Source: Streptomyces griseorubiginosus (GTDB lineage: Bacteria; Actinomycetota; Actinomycetes; Streptomycetales; Streptomycetaceae). Taken from it: a stretch of DNA of 42,713 nucleotides. The notes below the pieces were generated by a model that did no database searches, had not been told where the DNA came from, and saw nothing but the letters and a program-made list of their open reading frames with translations. The stretch lies in NCBI RefSeq assembly GCF_017614965.1, contig NZ_WVUG01000039.1, positions 1 to 42,713 of the forward strand. Reading direction: 5' to 3'. Shown here piece by piece: positions 17,355 to 27,251 of the stretch (positions within the stretch are counted from its first letter, which is position 1; the number at the start of each line of letters is the position of its first letter). The position numbers and the translations under genes were made by a program.

Positions 17355-19637
17355 GTGTGGGCGACTCTGCGCTGGGCGCACTCCGATCTGCGGGCGCATC
17401 GGGGTGAGGCGTTGTTCCTCGTGCTCGCCACCGCCGGGATCGTCGTGTCCCTGTTGCTGGCGACCGCCCTGTTCGGGTACGCCACCAATCCCTGGCAGCG
17501 CGTCTTCACCCAGGCACGCGGCGCGCACGTCTGGATCCACACCAGCCCCACGGCCGACGTGCGCGAGCTGGCGCGACTGGACGGCGTCGAGTCCGTCGCC
17601 GGCCCCTACCCCACCGCCTCCACCACCCTCGTCTCCCGCGGCACCCGCGCCGCCGTCGAGCTCCGCGTGACACCCGAACGCCCCACGGTCGGCAACCCGC
17701 TGGTCACCGCCGGCCGCTGGCTCGACCCCGGCACCCCCGACGGCGTCGTCCTGGAGAGCCACCTGGCCCGCGCCCTGCTCGCCGCGCCCGGCGACCGGCT
17801 GACCCTGCCCGGTACGGCACGGACCGTGACCGTCCTGGGCGTGGCCGACAGCGCGGAGCCCCGCTACAGCCCAGGGGAGCAGCCCGGCCTGGTCTGGGCC
17901 CTGCCCTCCGCCGTACCGCACCCCACCGGCCAGGTCATCGGCCTGCGCCTGACCAACCCCGAGGACACGGTCTACATCCTCCTGCGCGCCGCCGCCGAAC
18001 TCGGCCCCGGCACCATCGGCGAGATCTCCACCTGGAAACAGGCGCGCGCCGAGGCCCAGGGCGACAACCGGCTGCTCGGCCAGGTACTGGGCCTGTTCGG
18101 CCTGGGCGCGCTGATCGCGGCCGGGCTCGCGGTGCACGGCGCGATCGCCACCCGTATCCGCGGCCACCTCCGCGACATCTCGGTCCTCAAGGCGATCGGC
18201 TTCACCCCGGCCCAGGTCGTCCGGGTGTTCCTCTTCCAGCACATCGTCTACGCCCTCCTCGGCGCCGTCGGCGCGGCGGCGCTGACGCAGGCCCTGGGCA
18301 GCCGCATCCCGGGCCGGCTCGGGGACGCGGTCGGCGTCTGGCAGGGCCTGCCCGGCCACACACCGGCTCTGTTCGCGATCCCGGCCGGCGCGGTCCTGTT
18401 CATCGGCGCAACGACGGGCCTCGCGGCCTGGCGAGCGGGACGAGTTCCGCCCGTACCGGTACCCCGCCCCGCGGTGGCGCGCGGCGGACGTCTGTCGGGG
18501 GTGGCGCGGCGGGCGCTCGGCGTACGGCTGCCCCCCGCGCTGGTCCTGGGCTGGCACACGGCCTTCACCCGCCGGGTCCGCTCGCTGGCGACCATCGTCC
18601 GGCTGGCCCTGCCGCTGCTGCTGATGGTCGTGGCGATGAGCGCGTGGACCACCATCGACCGGGCCCAGAGCCGGCCCGAGCGGATCGGGCTGCCCGCCGC
18701 GCTGTCCGTGCACACGGACGCGGGGCTCGACGAGCACGACGCCCGTGCGCTGCTGGCACGGGATCCGCAGGTCGCCGCCGTCTATCCGAGCGTGGAGGTG
18801 GCCGCGCTCGTCGCCAACCAGACCGCGACGATCGCCCTGCGCGGCCTCGGCACCCGGCAGGACCCGTACCCCTACACCCTCGCCGAGGGCCGCCTGCCGC
18901 GCGGCAGTGAAGAGGCCGTGGCCGGGCAGGGCCTGCTCGACCTGACGCACACCCGGGTCGGCGACTGGGTGCGCATGACCGTCGGCGACCGGCCGCAGAT
19001 CCTGCACATCGTGGGCCGCAGCATCGAGCCGGAGAACGCCGGCCGGGTCATCTCCACGTCCCTCGACACCCTCCGCGAGAACGACCCGCGGCTGACCCCG
19101 AGCGTCTACCAGCTGCGCCTGCGCCCCGGCGCCGACCCGCACACGGTCGCCGCCCGGCTGACCGGCGCCGGGCACGGACAGCTGGAGGTGCACGCCGTCA
19201 CCAACCCGGCCGAGGGGCTCTCCCCGCTGCGCTCGGTCGTCGTCGGACTGATCGGCGTCCTCGCCCTGATCGGGATCGTCGAACTGCTCACCGCCATCGG
19301 CGGCATGGTCCGTGAAAGCGAACGCGATCTGCTCGCCCTCAAGGCCATCGGCCTGTCCCCGCGCCAGATCACCGCGATCACCGTCACGGCCACCGGCTGC
19401 ACCGCCCTGGCCGCCGTCCTCGTCGGCACGATCCTGGGCGCCCCCCTCGCACGCTGGCTGATCGACGCCCAGGGGAGATCGAGCGGCATCGGTTCGGGCA
19501 TCGCCCAGAACCCGCCGTCACTGCTGCTGGCGCTGTTCGGCACGGCAGCGGTCCTGGGCGCGACCGCCCTCGCGGCCCTGCCGGCGGCACGCGCGGCCCG
19601 ACGCCGGTTGGCGGACACTCTGACGGCGGTGGCCTGA
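17355..19637 (+). CDS. FtsX-like ABC transporter permease
   Basis: A large MacB/FtsX-fold permease of about 760 residues. It has one N-terminal helix (about residues 16-38), a big extracellular domain, three helices with the FtsX hallmark 'RDISVLKAIGFTPAQV' after the first of them, a second extracellular domain, and a duplicate C-terminal three-helix unit (ERDLLALKAIGLSPRQI). This is the full duplicated form found in lipid and antimicrobial-peptide systems. I chose GTG 17355 because GAGGGG lies 9 nt upstream; GTGs at 17319 and 17331 are alternatives. It is last in the padR-ATPase-permease operon and is followed by a strong terminator. Confidence 0.9.
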   Translation: MWATLRWAHSDLRAHRGEALFLVLATAGIVVSLLLATALFGYATNPWQRVFTQARGAHVWIHTSPTADVRELARLDGVESVAGPYPTASTTLVSRGTRAAVELRVTPERPTVGNPLVTAGRWLDPGTPDGVVLESHLARALLAAPGDRLTLPGTARTVTVLGVADSAEPRYSPGEQPGLVWALPSAVPHPTGQVIGLRLTNPEDTVYILLRAAAELGPGTIGEISTWKQARAEAQGDNRLLGQVLGLFGLGALIAAGLAVHGAIATRIRGHLRDISVLKAIGFTPAQVVRVFLFQHIVYALLGAVGAAALTQALGSRIPGRLGDAVGVWQGLPGHTPALFAIPAGAVLFIGATTGLAAWRAGRVPPVPVPRPAVARGGRLSGVARRALGVRLPPALVLGWHTAFTRRVRSLATIVRLALPLLLMVVAMSAWTTIDRAQSRPERIGLPAALSVHTDAGLDEHDARALLARDPQVAAVYPSVEVAALVANQTATIALRGLGTRQDPYPYTLAEGRLPRGSEEAVAGQGLLDLTHTRVGDWVRMTVGDRPQILHIVGRSIEPENAGRVISTSLDTLRENDPRLTPSVYQLRLRPGADPHTVAARLTGAGHGQLEVHAVTNPAEGLSPLRSVVVGLIGVLALIGIVELLTAIGGMVRESERDLLALKAIGLSPRQITAITVTATGCTALAAVLVGTILGAPLARWLIDAQGRSSGIGSGIAQNPPSLLLALFGTAAVLGATALAALPAARAARRRLADTLTAVA

Positions 19638-19659
19638 ACGCGGGGAGCGCGGGCAGCTG

Positions 19660-19685
19660 GGGGACGCCCGCCTGACGGGCGCCCC
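19660..19685 (+). terminator. Terminator after FtsX-like permease gene
   Basis: A 10-bp stem (GGGG plus CGCCCG with complement, one bulged A at 19664) and loop CCTGA, 22 bp after the permease stop. Confidence 0.8.
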
Positions 19686-19695
19686 GCCGCAACCG

Positions 19696-19891
19696 CAACG
19701 GACGGGACGCACCGCCTCAACAGGCGAGCGGCGCGCCGCCGATCACCAACAGGCGTGCGGTAGGCCGCCGGCCGCCAACGGGCAGACGGTACAGCTCCGG
19801 CCGCCAACGGGCAGGCGACGCGCCGCCGATCACCAACAGGCAGTCGGCGCGCCGCCGGTCACCCACCAGCAGGCGGCGCGCCGCCGGTCAC
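19696..19891. repeat. Six tandem 29-bp repeats next to pgi
   Basis: Units start at 19718, 19747, 19776, 19805, 19834 and 19863, each exactly 29 bp, beginning CAAC (CCAC in the last) and mostly carrying GGCGCGCCGCCG in the middle. A degenerate 22-bp partial unit lies at 19696-19717. The last unit ends 1 bp before the pgi stop codon. Copies differ by substitutions, not length. No spacers separate them, so this is not a CRISPR array. Each unit holds the self-complementary GGCGCGCC or a variant. Confidence 0.9.
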
Positions 19892-19892
19892 C

Positions 19893-21548
19893 TCACTGCC
19901 GGCCGCGCAGCTCCCGGTACCTGGCCACCAGCGCCTTGCTGGACTCGTCCAGACCCGGCACCTCGGCGCCCTCCGTCAGCGCCGGCTCCACCCGCTTGGC
20001 CAGCACCTTGCCCAGCTCGACGCCCCACTGGTCGAAGGAGTCGATGTTCCACACGGCGCCCTGCACGAACACCTTGTGCTCGTACAGCGCGATCAGCTGG
20101 CCGAGCACGGACGGCGTCAGCTCGCGCGCGAGGATCGTGGTGGTCGGGTGGTCGCCCTTGAAGGTCTTGTGCGCCACCAGTTCCTCGGGCACCCCCTCCG
20201 CCCGCACCTCGTCCGGGGTCTTGCCGAAGGCCAACGCCTGCGTCTGGGCGAAGAAGTTGGCCATCAGCAGGTCGTGCTGCGCCTTCAGCCCCTCGCTCAG
20301 CTCGGCCACGGGCTCGGCGAACCCGATGAAGTCCGCCGGGATCAGCTTCGTGCCCTGGTGGATCAACTGGTAGTACGCGTGCTGCCCGTTGGTCCCCGGG
20401 GTGCCCCACACCACCGGCCCGGTCTGCCAGTCGACCTCCTGCCCGTCCCGGCCCACGTACTTGCCGTTGGACTCCATGTCCAGCTGCTGCAGATACGCCG
20501 TGAACTTGGAGAGGTAGTGGCTGTACGGCAGCACCGCGTGCGACTGGGCACCGTGGAAGTTGCCGTACCAGACGCCCAACAGGCCCAGCAGCAGCGGGAC
20601 GTTGGACTCGGCGGGCGCGGTCCTGAAGTGCTCGTCGACCAGCCGGAAGCCGTCGAGCATCTCCCGGAAGCGGTCCGGGCCGATCGCGATCATCAGGGAC
20701 AGGCCGATCGCCGAGTCGTACGAGTACCGTCCGCCGACCCAGTCCCAGAACTCGAACATGTTGGCCGTGTCGATACCGAAGTCGGCGACCTTGCCGGCGT
20801 TGGTCGACAGGGCCACGAAGTGCCGGGCGACGGCTTCCTGACCGGCCTTCAGCTCATCGAGCAGCCAGGCACGTGCCGAGGTCGCGTTGGTGATCGTCTC
20901 GATGGTGGTGAAGGTCTTGGAGGCGATGACGAACAGCGTCTCCGCCGCGTCCAGGTCGCGGGTGGCCTCGTGCAGGTCGGCGCCGTCGACGTTCGACACG
21001 AAGCGGACCGTGAGATCGCGGTCGGTGTAGCTGCGCAGCACCTCGTAGGCCATCGCGGGCCCGAGGTCGGAGCCGCCGATGCCGACGTTGACGATGTTCC
21101 TGATGCGCTTGCCGGTGTGTCCGGTCCACGCGCCGGAGCGCACCCGGTCGGCGAAGTCGGCCATCTTGTCGAGGACCGCGTGCACCCCGGGCACCACGTT
21201 CTCGCCGTCGACCTCGATCACCGCGTCGCGCGGGGCGCGCAGGGCGGTGTGCAGCACGGCGCGGTTCTCCGTGGTGTTGATCCTCTCGCCGCGGAACATG
21301 GCGTCCCGCAGCCCGAACACATCGGTGGCGGCGGCCAGTTCGCGCAGCAGCCGCAGGGTCTCGTCGGTGACCAGGTGCTTGGAGTAGTCGACGTACAGGT
21401 CGCCCACCTGCAGCGTGTAGCCGGTGCCGCGGCCCGGGTCGGCGGAGAAGAGCTCCCGCAGGCCCGTGTCGGCGAGCTCCTCGCGGTGCTTGGCCAGCGC
21501 GGTCCACTCGGGCGTCTGGTTGAGCCTGGTACGGCCGTCTGCGTTCAT
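19893..21548 (-). CDS. pgi: Glucose-6-phosphate isomerase
   Basis: Interconverts glucose-6-phosphate and fructose-6-phosphate. It has 551 residues, the usual large bacterial form. Family signatures are GIGGSDLGP near residue 155, [20 protein letters not shown] near residue 385 and [22 protein letters not shown] near residue 490. Start ATG at 21548. It lies 52 bp downstream of the MFS gene on the same strand, so part of its transcription may come from the MFS promoter. Its 3' end abuts the 29-bp repeat array. Confidence 0.98.
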   Translation of the reverse strand: MNADGRTRLNQTPEWTALAKHREELADTGLRELFSADPGRGTGYTLQVGDLYVDYSKHLVTDETLRLLRELAAATDVFGLRDAMFRGERINTTENRAVLHTALRAPRDAVIEVDGENVVPGVHAVLDKMADFADRVRSGAWTGHTGKRIRNIVNVGIGGSDLGPAMAYEVLRSYTDRDLTVRFVSNVDGADLHEATRDLDAAETLFVIASKTFTTIETITNATSARAWLLDELKAGQEAVARHFVALSTNAGKVADFGIDTANMFEFWDWVGGRYSYDSAIGLSLMIAIGPDRFREMLDGFRLVDEHFRTAPAESNVPLLLGLLGVWYGNFHGAQSHAVLPYSHYLSKFTAYLQQLDMESNGKYVGRDGQEVDWQTGPVVWGTPGTNGQHAYYQLIHQGTKLIPADFIGFAEPVAELSEGLKAQHDLLMANFFAQTQALAFGKTPDEVRAEGVPEELVAHKTFKGDHPTTTILARELTPSVLGQLIALYEHKVFVQGAVWNIDSFDQWGVELGKVLAKRVEPALTEGAEVPGLDESSKALVARYRELRGRQ

Positions 21549-21600
21549 GTCCGACTTCAGCCTTCTTTCGTGCCTGTCCCAGCTGTTCCAACCTAGTTGA

Positions 21601-22869
21601 TCAGCGCGGTGCGCGAGCCGTCATGGCGTCGTCGCCCGGCGCAACAACAGGTACGTCCGGCTTGCGGACAGGTATCAGCGCGATGACGGCCAGGACGAAG
21701 AAGGCGGCGGTCAGCAGGGGCGGGGCGCCCGGTCCCCAGGCGGTGGCGGCGGCGCCCCCGAGCAGTGCGCCCAGCGGTGCCCCCGCGACGGCGAGGGTGC
21801 GGAAGGCGGAGCTGACCCGGCCCAGCATCTCGGCGGGCGCGCGCTGTTGTGTGAGCGTGGTGGTGTTGACGTTCCACACCATGCCCATGAAACCGAACAC
21901 GGCCAGGGCCGTCACCAGCGCCGTCAGGCTCCGCACGGCGCCCATCACCACCAGGGCGCCGATCTGCACGAGGCCGGCGAGCAGTACGGCGCGCGGGGCC
22001 CCGAGCCGGGCGGTGGCGCGCCGGTTCACCACTCCCCCGGCGAGCCCGCCGACGGTGTACGCGGTGGTCGCCGCCGCGTATCCGACGGTGCCGGCGTCGA
22101 GCCACCCCGTGACCAGGATGACCAGCGTGGCGATCAGCGCGCCCATGCCGATGTTGCACAGGGCCGTGGCGGCGCAGAGTCCGCGCAGGGCCCGGTCGTG
22201 CCACAGGGTGCGCAGACCGTCGGCGATCTCCCGGCGCAGGGTGCTGCCCGCCGGTGCCGCTGGCCGCTCGGGCGCCTCGGTCCGCAGCGAGGCGACCAGC
22301 GCGGCGGCCACCAGGAAGGTGCCCGCGTCGGCCACGAAGGGGACGGCGGCCCCCGCGGCGATCAGCAGGGGCACCACGGGCGCGCCGATCAGACCGCCCG
22401 CGATCTGCTGCCCGGTCATCAGCCGGGCGTTGGCGCTGCCGAGCGCGGCGCGGTCGACCAGGACGGGCAACAGGGCGGTGGAGGCGTTGTCGAACAGGGT
22501 CTGGAGGGTGGTCAGGGCGAAGGCGAGGGCGATGATCAGCGCGATGGAGGCGTGACCGAGTGCGACGGCCACGGCGAACGCGGCGACGAGCAGCCCTCGT
22601 ACCGCGTCCACCGTCCACATCGCGCGCCGCTGGTCCACCCGGTCCGCGACCGCGCCGCCGAGCAGCCCGAAGACGATCCAGGGCAGATAGCCGCAGGCGG
22701 TGACGGACGCGATGAGCAGGGGCCGGTCCGTCAGCGAGGCGGCGAGCAGGGGCAGGGCGGCTCCGCGCAGCGCGTCTCCGAACCGGGAGACCACCGCGGC
22801 CGTCCACAACCGCCCGAACCCTCCGCGCCACGTGGGCGCACACCCGCCCGCGGACTCGACCGTCGTCAC
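21601..22869 (-). CDS. MFS transporter, probable drug exporter
   Basis: A 422-residue major facilitator protein with about 12 helices. The loop between helices 2 and 3 has [15 protein letters not shown], the major facilitator A motif, and the duplicated half shows [13 protein letters not shown]. The type is that of MFS_3/EntS/Tap-like exporters, often for antibiotics or siderophores. The start is GTG at 22869 with GAGGGGGAGAC just upstream. A RecA-NDp-like promoter 31 bp upstream suggests DNA-damage induction. Substrate is unknown. Confidence 0.9.
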   Translation of the reverse strand: MTTVESAGGCAPTWRGGFGRLWTAAVVSRFGDALRGAALPLLAASLTDRPLLIASVTACGYLPWIVFGLLGGAVADRVDQRRAMWTVDAVRGLLVAAFAVAVALGHASIALIIALAFALTTLQTLFDNASTALLPVLVDRAALGSANARLMTGQQIAGGLIGAPVVPLLIAAGAAVPFVADAGTFLVAAALVASLRTEAPERPAAPAGSTLRREIADGLRTLWHDRALRGLCAATALCNIGMGALIATLVILVTGWLDAGTVGYAAATTAYTVGGLAGGVVNRRATARLGAPRAVLLAGLVQIGALVVMGAVRSLTALVTALAVFGFMGMVWNVNTTTLTQQRAPAEMLGRVSSAFRTLAVAGAPLGALLGGAAATAWGPGAPPLLTAAFFVLAVIALIPVRKPDVPVVAPGDDAMTARAPR

Positions 22870-22899
22870 GTCTCCCCCTCACGATTCGCGTCTGCACAA

Positions 22900-22922
22900 A
22901 CCGTAGAGGGCACCACTGACAA
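22900..22922 (-). promoter_or_regulatory. RecA-NDp/PafBC-type promoter of MFS gene
   Basis: On the minus strand: TTGTCAGTGG (22913-22922), 7 bp, TACGGT (22900-22905). This has the composition and short spacing of the LexA-independent DNA-damage promoter known from mycobacterial recA P1 and linked to the PafBC activator. The start of transcription would be near 22893, 24 nt before the GTG. Confidence 0.7.
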
Positions 22923-22961
22923 TCGGTCCGGAGGCGGTCGGCCCCGGCGACGAAGACAAGT

Positions 22962-22993
22962 CCGGCCAGGCACCCGCTGGGGTGCCCGGCCGG
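22962..22993 (-). terminator. Terminator after RbpA-family gene
   Basis: Stem of 13 bp with one mismatch (CCGGCC, GGCACCC and complements) and loop GCTG, 10 bp beyond the stop of the RbpA-family gene. It separates that gene from the MFS promoter. Confidence 0.85.
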
Positions 22994-23003
22994 CCGTCAA
23001 TTC

Positions 23004-23339
23004 CTAGATCTCGCCCCGCAGTTTGGCGAGCGCCTCGGCGAGGATCGCCTCGCCGTCCGCGTCGCTGCGCCGCTCCCGGACGTACGCGAGGTGCGTCTTG
23101 TAGGGCTCGGTGCGCGGCGGGTCCGGCGGGTTGTCCCGGTCCTGTCCGGCCGGGAAGCCACAGCGCGGGCAGTCCCAGGTCTCGGGAACCTGCGCGTCGC
23201 TGGCGAAGCTGGGCTGCGTCTCGTGCCCGTTGGAGCACCAGAAGGAGATGCGCAGACGCGGCGCGGACTCGCCGCGCTCGGCCTCGCCCATCGGCCCCGC
23301 CCCGACCCGGCTTCCTCGGATCGCGTTGCCACTTGCCAC
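23004..23339 (-). CDS. RNA polymerase-binding protein, RbpA family (RbpB-like paralog)
   Basis: A 111-residue protein with the RbpA layout: flexible basic N-terminus, zinc-site residues C35, H39, C57 and C60 (CSNGH...CPRCG), linker, then a C-terminal helix pair (KTHLAYVRERRSDADGEAILAEALAKLR) in the position of the sigma-interacting domain. The canonical RbpA has a different core (PEWECKVCG, HWDMLMERR), as I recall it from S. coelicolor, and lies elsewhere in the genome; this looks like the divergent second copy. GTG start at 23339 follows GGGAG 8 nt upstream. It is downstream of secG after 227 bp of structured leader. Confidence 0.85.
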   Translation of the reverse strand: MASGNAIRGSRVGAGPMGEAERGESAPRLRISFWCSNGHETQPSFASDAQVPETWDCPRCGFPAGQDRDNPPDPPRTEPYKTHLAYVRERRSDADGEAILAEALAKLRGEI

Positions 23340-23405
23340 GGTCGTAACTCCCTGCGTGATGGTGCCGCGAAGCGAGTCGGCGTGTCGCTTCGTTGCGAGC
23401 GCCTC

Positions 23406-23433
23406 AGTCTACGTAAGGCCCAACGCACGTCCA
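23406..23433 (-). promoter_or_regulatory. Candidate promoter of RbpA-family gene
   Basis: Minus strand TGGACG (23428-23433), 16 bp, TAGACT (23406-23411). The -10 fits the TAnnnT rule; the -35 is imperfect. The start would be near 23399, about 60 nt before the GTG. Confidence 0.4.
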
Positions 23434-23520
23434 GTGGTTGGAGTTACAAGCCCCACACCCAGACGCAAGCCCCATGATAGGCCGCGCTCAGCTGCGCGTA
23501 CCGAACATGGGGCCTTACGT
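23411..23520 (-). other. Competing inverted repeats in secG-rbpA-like gap
   Basis: An 11-bp perfect inverted repeat, GGGCCTTACGT (23510-23520) and ACGTAAGGCCC (23411-23421), brackets 88 bp. An inner hairpin, GCCCCATG (23469-23476) with CATGGGGC (23506-23513) plus CGCGC/GCGCG, uses the same G-run at 23510-23513, so both stems cannot form fully together. The inner one may be the secG terminator. Confidence 0.55.
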
Positions 23521-23566
23521 GCGGAATGGAGGTGCTGTGTGCGGGTTGCCGCTCGGCTGTTCGTCG

Positions 23567-23800
23567 TCAGGACGACTTCATGAGGAGGCCGAGCACGACG
23601 ATGCACGCCAGCCACAGCAGACCGATCACCACGGTGATGCGGTCGAGGTTGCGCTCGGCGACCGAGGAGCCGCCGACGGAGGACTGCATGCCGCCACCGA
23701 ACATGTCGGAGAGACCGCCGCCCTTGCCCTTGTGCATCAGCACCAGCAGCATCATCAGCAGGCTGAAGACGATCAGGGCGATCGAGAACCCCAAAACCAC
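23567..23800 (-). CDS. secG: Preprotein translocase subunit SecG
   Basis: A 77-residue protein of the SecYEG channel with two helices: LGFSIALIVFSLLMMLLVLMHK and TVVIGLLWLACIVVLGLLM. Between them lies the conserved cytoplasmic loop GKGGGLSDMFGGGMQSSVGGSSVAERNLDR. I chose GTG at 23800 (sequence VVLGFS) over the longer open frame because an 11-nt distance to GAGGAAG and the family N-terminus fit. It follows tpiA after a strong hairpin, the classic actinobacterial neighbourhood. Confidence 0.94.
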   Translation of the reverse strand: MVLGFSIALIVFSLLMMLLVLMHKGKGGGLSDMFGGGMQSSVGGSSVAERNLDRITVVIGLLWLACIVVLGLLMKSS

Positions 23801-23834
23801 GGCTGGACCAACTTCCTCGGATTCGGATGTACAC

Positions 23835-23863
23835 GCGGGGTCCGGCACAGTGCTGGACCCCGC
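23835..23863 (-). terminator. Terminator after gap-pgk-tpiA
   Basis: GCGGGGTCC/GGACCCCGC plus GCAC/GTGC with one G-T wobble, about 32 bp beyond the tpiA stop. It separates tpiA from secG or forms the secG leader. Confidence 0.75.
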
Positions 23864-23894
23864 AAGGGTACGACGGATCGGGCCTAGCGCATAC

Positions 23895-24671
<777 letters not shown>

Positions 24672-24678
24672 AGCGGGG

Positions 24679-25890
24679 TCAGTCCTCCAGTGCGGCGAGG
24701 CCGGGGAGCGTCTTGCCCTCGAGGTATTCGAGGGAGGCGCCGCCACCGGTCGAGATGTGTCCGAACGCGGTCTCGTCGAAGCCCAGGAGGCGGACGGCCG
24801 CGGCGGAGTCGCCGCCGCCGACGACCGTGAAGGCCGGGGAGTCGAGGAGGGCCTGGGCGACCGCCTTGGTGCCCTCGGCGAAATCGGGGTGCTCGAAGAC
24901 GCCCATCGGGCCGTTCCAGAAGACGGTGGCGGCGTCGGTGATCTTCGAGGCGTACAGCTTGCGGGACTCGGGACCGATGTCCAGGCCCATCTGGTCACCG
25001 GGGACGGAGTCGGCGGCGACGGTGGTGGGGTTGGCCGGAGCCTTGCTCGCCAGGTCCGGGAACTCCTGGGCGACCACGACGTCGACGGGCAGGACCAGCT
25101 CGACGCCGGTCTTCTCGGCGCGCTCGATGTACTCCAGGACCGCGGGGATCTGGTCCTCCTGGAGCAGGGACTTGCCGATCTCGTAGCCCTTGGCCTTGAG
25201 GAAGGTGTACGCCATGCCGCCGCCGATGAGCAGACGGTCGGCCTTGCCGAGCAGCTGGTCGATGACCGCGAGCTTGTCGGAGACCTTGGCGCCGCCGAGC
25301 GCGACGACGTAGGGGCGCTTGACGTCCTCGGTGAGCTTCTTCAGGACGCCGACCTCGGTGGCGATGAGGTAGCCCGCGTAGTGCGGCAGCCGGGCCGGAA
25401 GATCGAAGACCGAGGCGTGCTTCCGGTGCACCGCGCCGAAACCGTCACCCACGTAGACGTCCGCGAGGGCCGCGAGCTGGTCGGCGAACTCGCCGCGCTC
25501 GGTGTCGTCCTTGGAGGTCTCGCCGGCGTTGAAGCGCAGGTTCTCGATGACCGCGACCTGGCCGGGCTGGAGGCCGTTCACCGCGTCATGGGCGGCGGGG
25601 CCGACGGTGTCCTGGGCGAACGCGACGGGGGCGCCGAGCAGTTCGGCGAGGCGCTCGGCGGCGGGCAGCAGCGAGAAGGCGGGGTCCGGGGCACCCTTGG
25701 GGCGGCCCAGGTGCGAGGCGACGACCACCTTGGCGCCCGCCTCGACGAGGGCCTTGACGGTGGGCAGTACGGCGCGGATGCGGCCGTCGTCGGTGATGAG
25801 GCCGTCGGCGAGCGGCACGTTGAGGTCGGCGCGGACGAAGACCCGCTTGTTGTCCACGCCTTCGGCGAGAAGTTCGTCGATCGTCTTCAT
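24679..25890 (-). CDS. pgk: Phosphoglycerate kinase
   Basis: Transfers phosphate from 1,3-bisphosphoglycerate to ADP. It has 403 residues, the normal length. The N-terminal signature [12 protein letters not shown] (about residues 17-28) is slightly varied; the nucleotide-side GGGDSAAAV lies near residue 370 and [11 protein letters not shown] near residue 195. ATG start at 25890 after CAGGAGT. It follows gap after a strong hairpin and is tightly joined to tpiA. Confidence 0.98.
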   Translation of the reverse strand: MKTIDELLAEGVDNKRVFVRADLNVPLADGLITDDGRIRAVLPTVKALVEAGAKVVVASHLGRPKGAPDPAFSLLPAAERLAELLGAPVAFAQDTVGPAAHDAVNGLQPGQVAVIENLRFNAGETSKDDTERGEFADQLAALADVYVGDGFGAVHRKHASVFDLPARLPHYAGYLIATEVGVLKKLTEDVKRPYVVALGGAKVSDKLAVIDQLLGKADRLLIGGGMAYTFLKAKGYEIGKSLLQEDQIPAVLEYIERAEKTGVELVLPVDVVVAQEFPDLASKAPANPTTVAADSVPGDQMGLDIGPESRKLYASKITDAATVFWNGPMGVFEHPDFAEGTKAVAQALLDSPAFTVVGGGDSAAAVRLLGFDETAFGHISTGGGASLEYLEGKTLPGLAALED

Positions 25891-25946
25891 GAGGGACTCC
25901 TGGTGAGGGCTGCTCTGATCGTACGAGAGCTGTTCTGTACGTGAGT

Positions 25947-25986
25947 CAGGGCCCGGGCGGCGCGTCCCTGCGCCGCCCGAGCCCTG
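25947..25986 (-). terminator. Terminator or attenuator between gap and pgk
   Basis: Stem of 16 bp with one mismatch (CAGGGC and CGGGCGGCGC with complements), loop GTCCCT, about 29 bp after the gap stop. It may lower pgk-tpiA transcription relative to gap. Confidence 0.8.
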
Positions 25987-26015
25987 TTCTCACAGCAAAG
26001 TGCCTGCTCCGTGGA

Positions 26016-27101
<1,086 letters not shown>

Positions 27102-27152
27102 CTACCTCCCTGAGGGCCGCGGAGTGACATCGGATTGCCGCATACACGGGCA

Positions 27153-27188
27153 GGCGGTCCGTACCCGCCAGTAGGGGTACGGACCGCC
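27153..27188 (-). terminator. Terminator after M14 carboxypeptidase gene
   Basis: A perfect 14-bp stem (GGCGGTCCGTACCC with its complement) and an 8-nt loop, 63 bp beyond the carboxypeptidase stop and upstream of the gap promoter. Confidence 0.85.
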
Positions 27189-27251
27189 CGGCTCGAAACG
27201 TCCGGTCACTCTTTTTGACTACGGAGTGCTGGTCATCGTTGACCAGCCTGT

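Noticed and set aside
19718..19891. 29-bp repeats as a CRISPR array
   Set aside because: The units are directly adjacent with no spacers, they vary in sequence, and no cas gene is present in the window.
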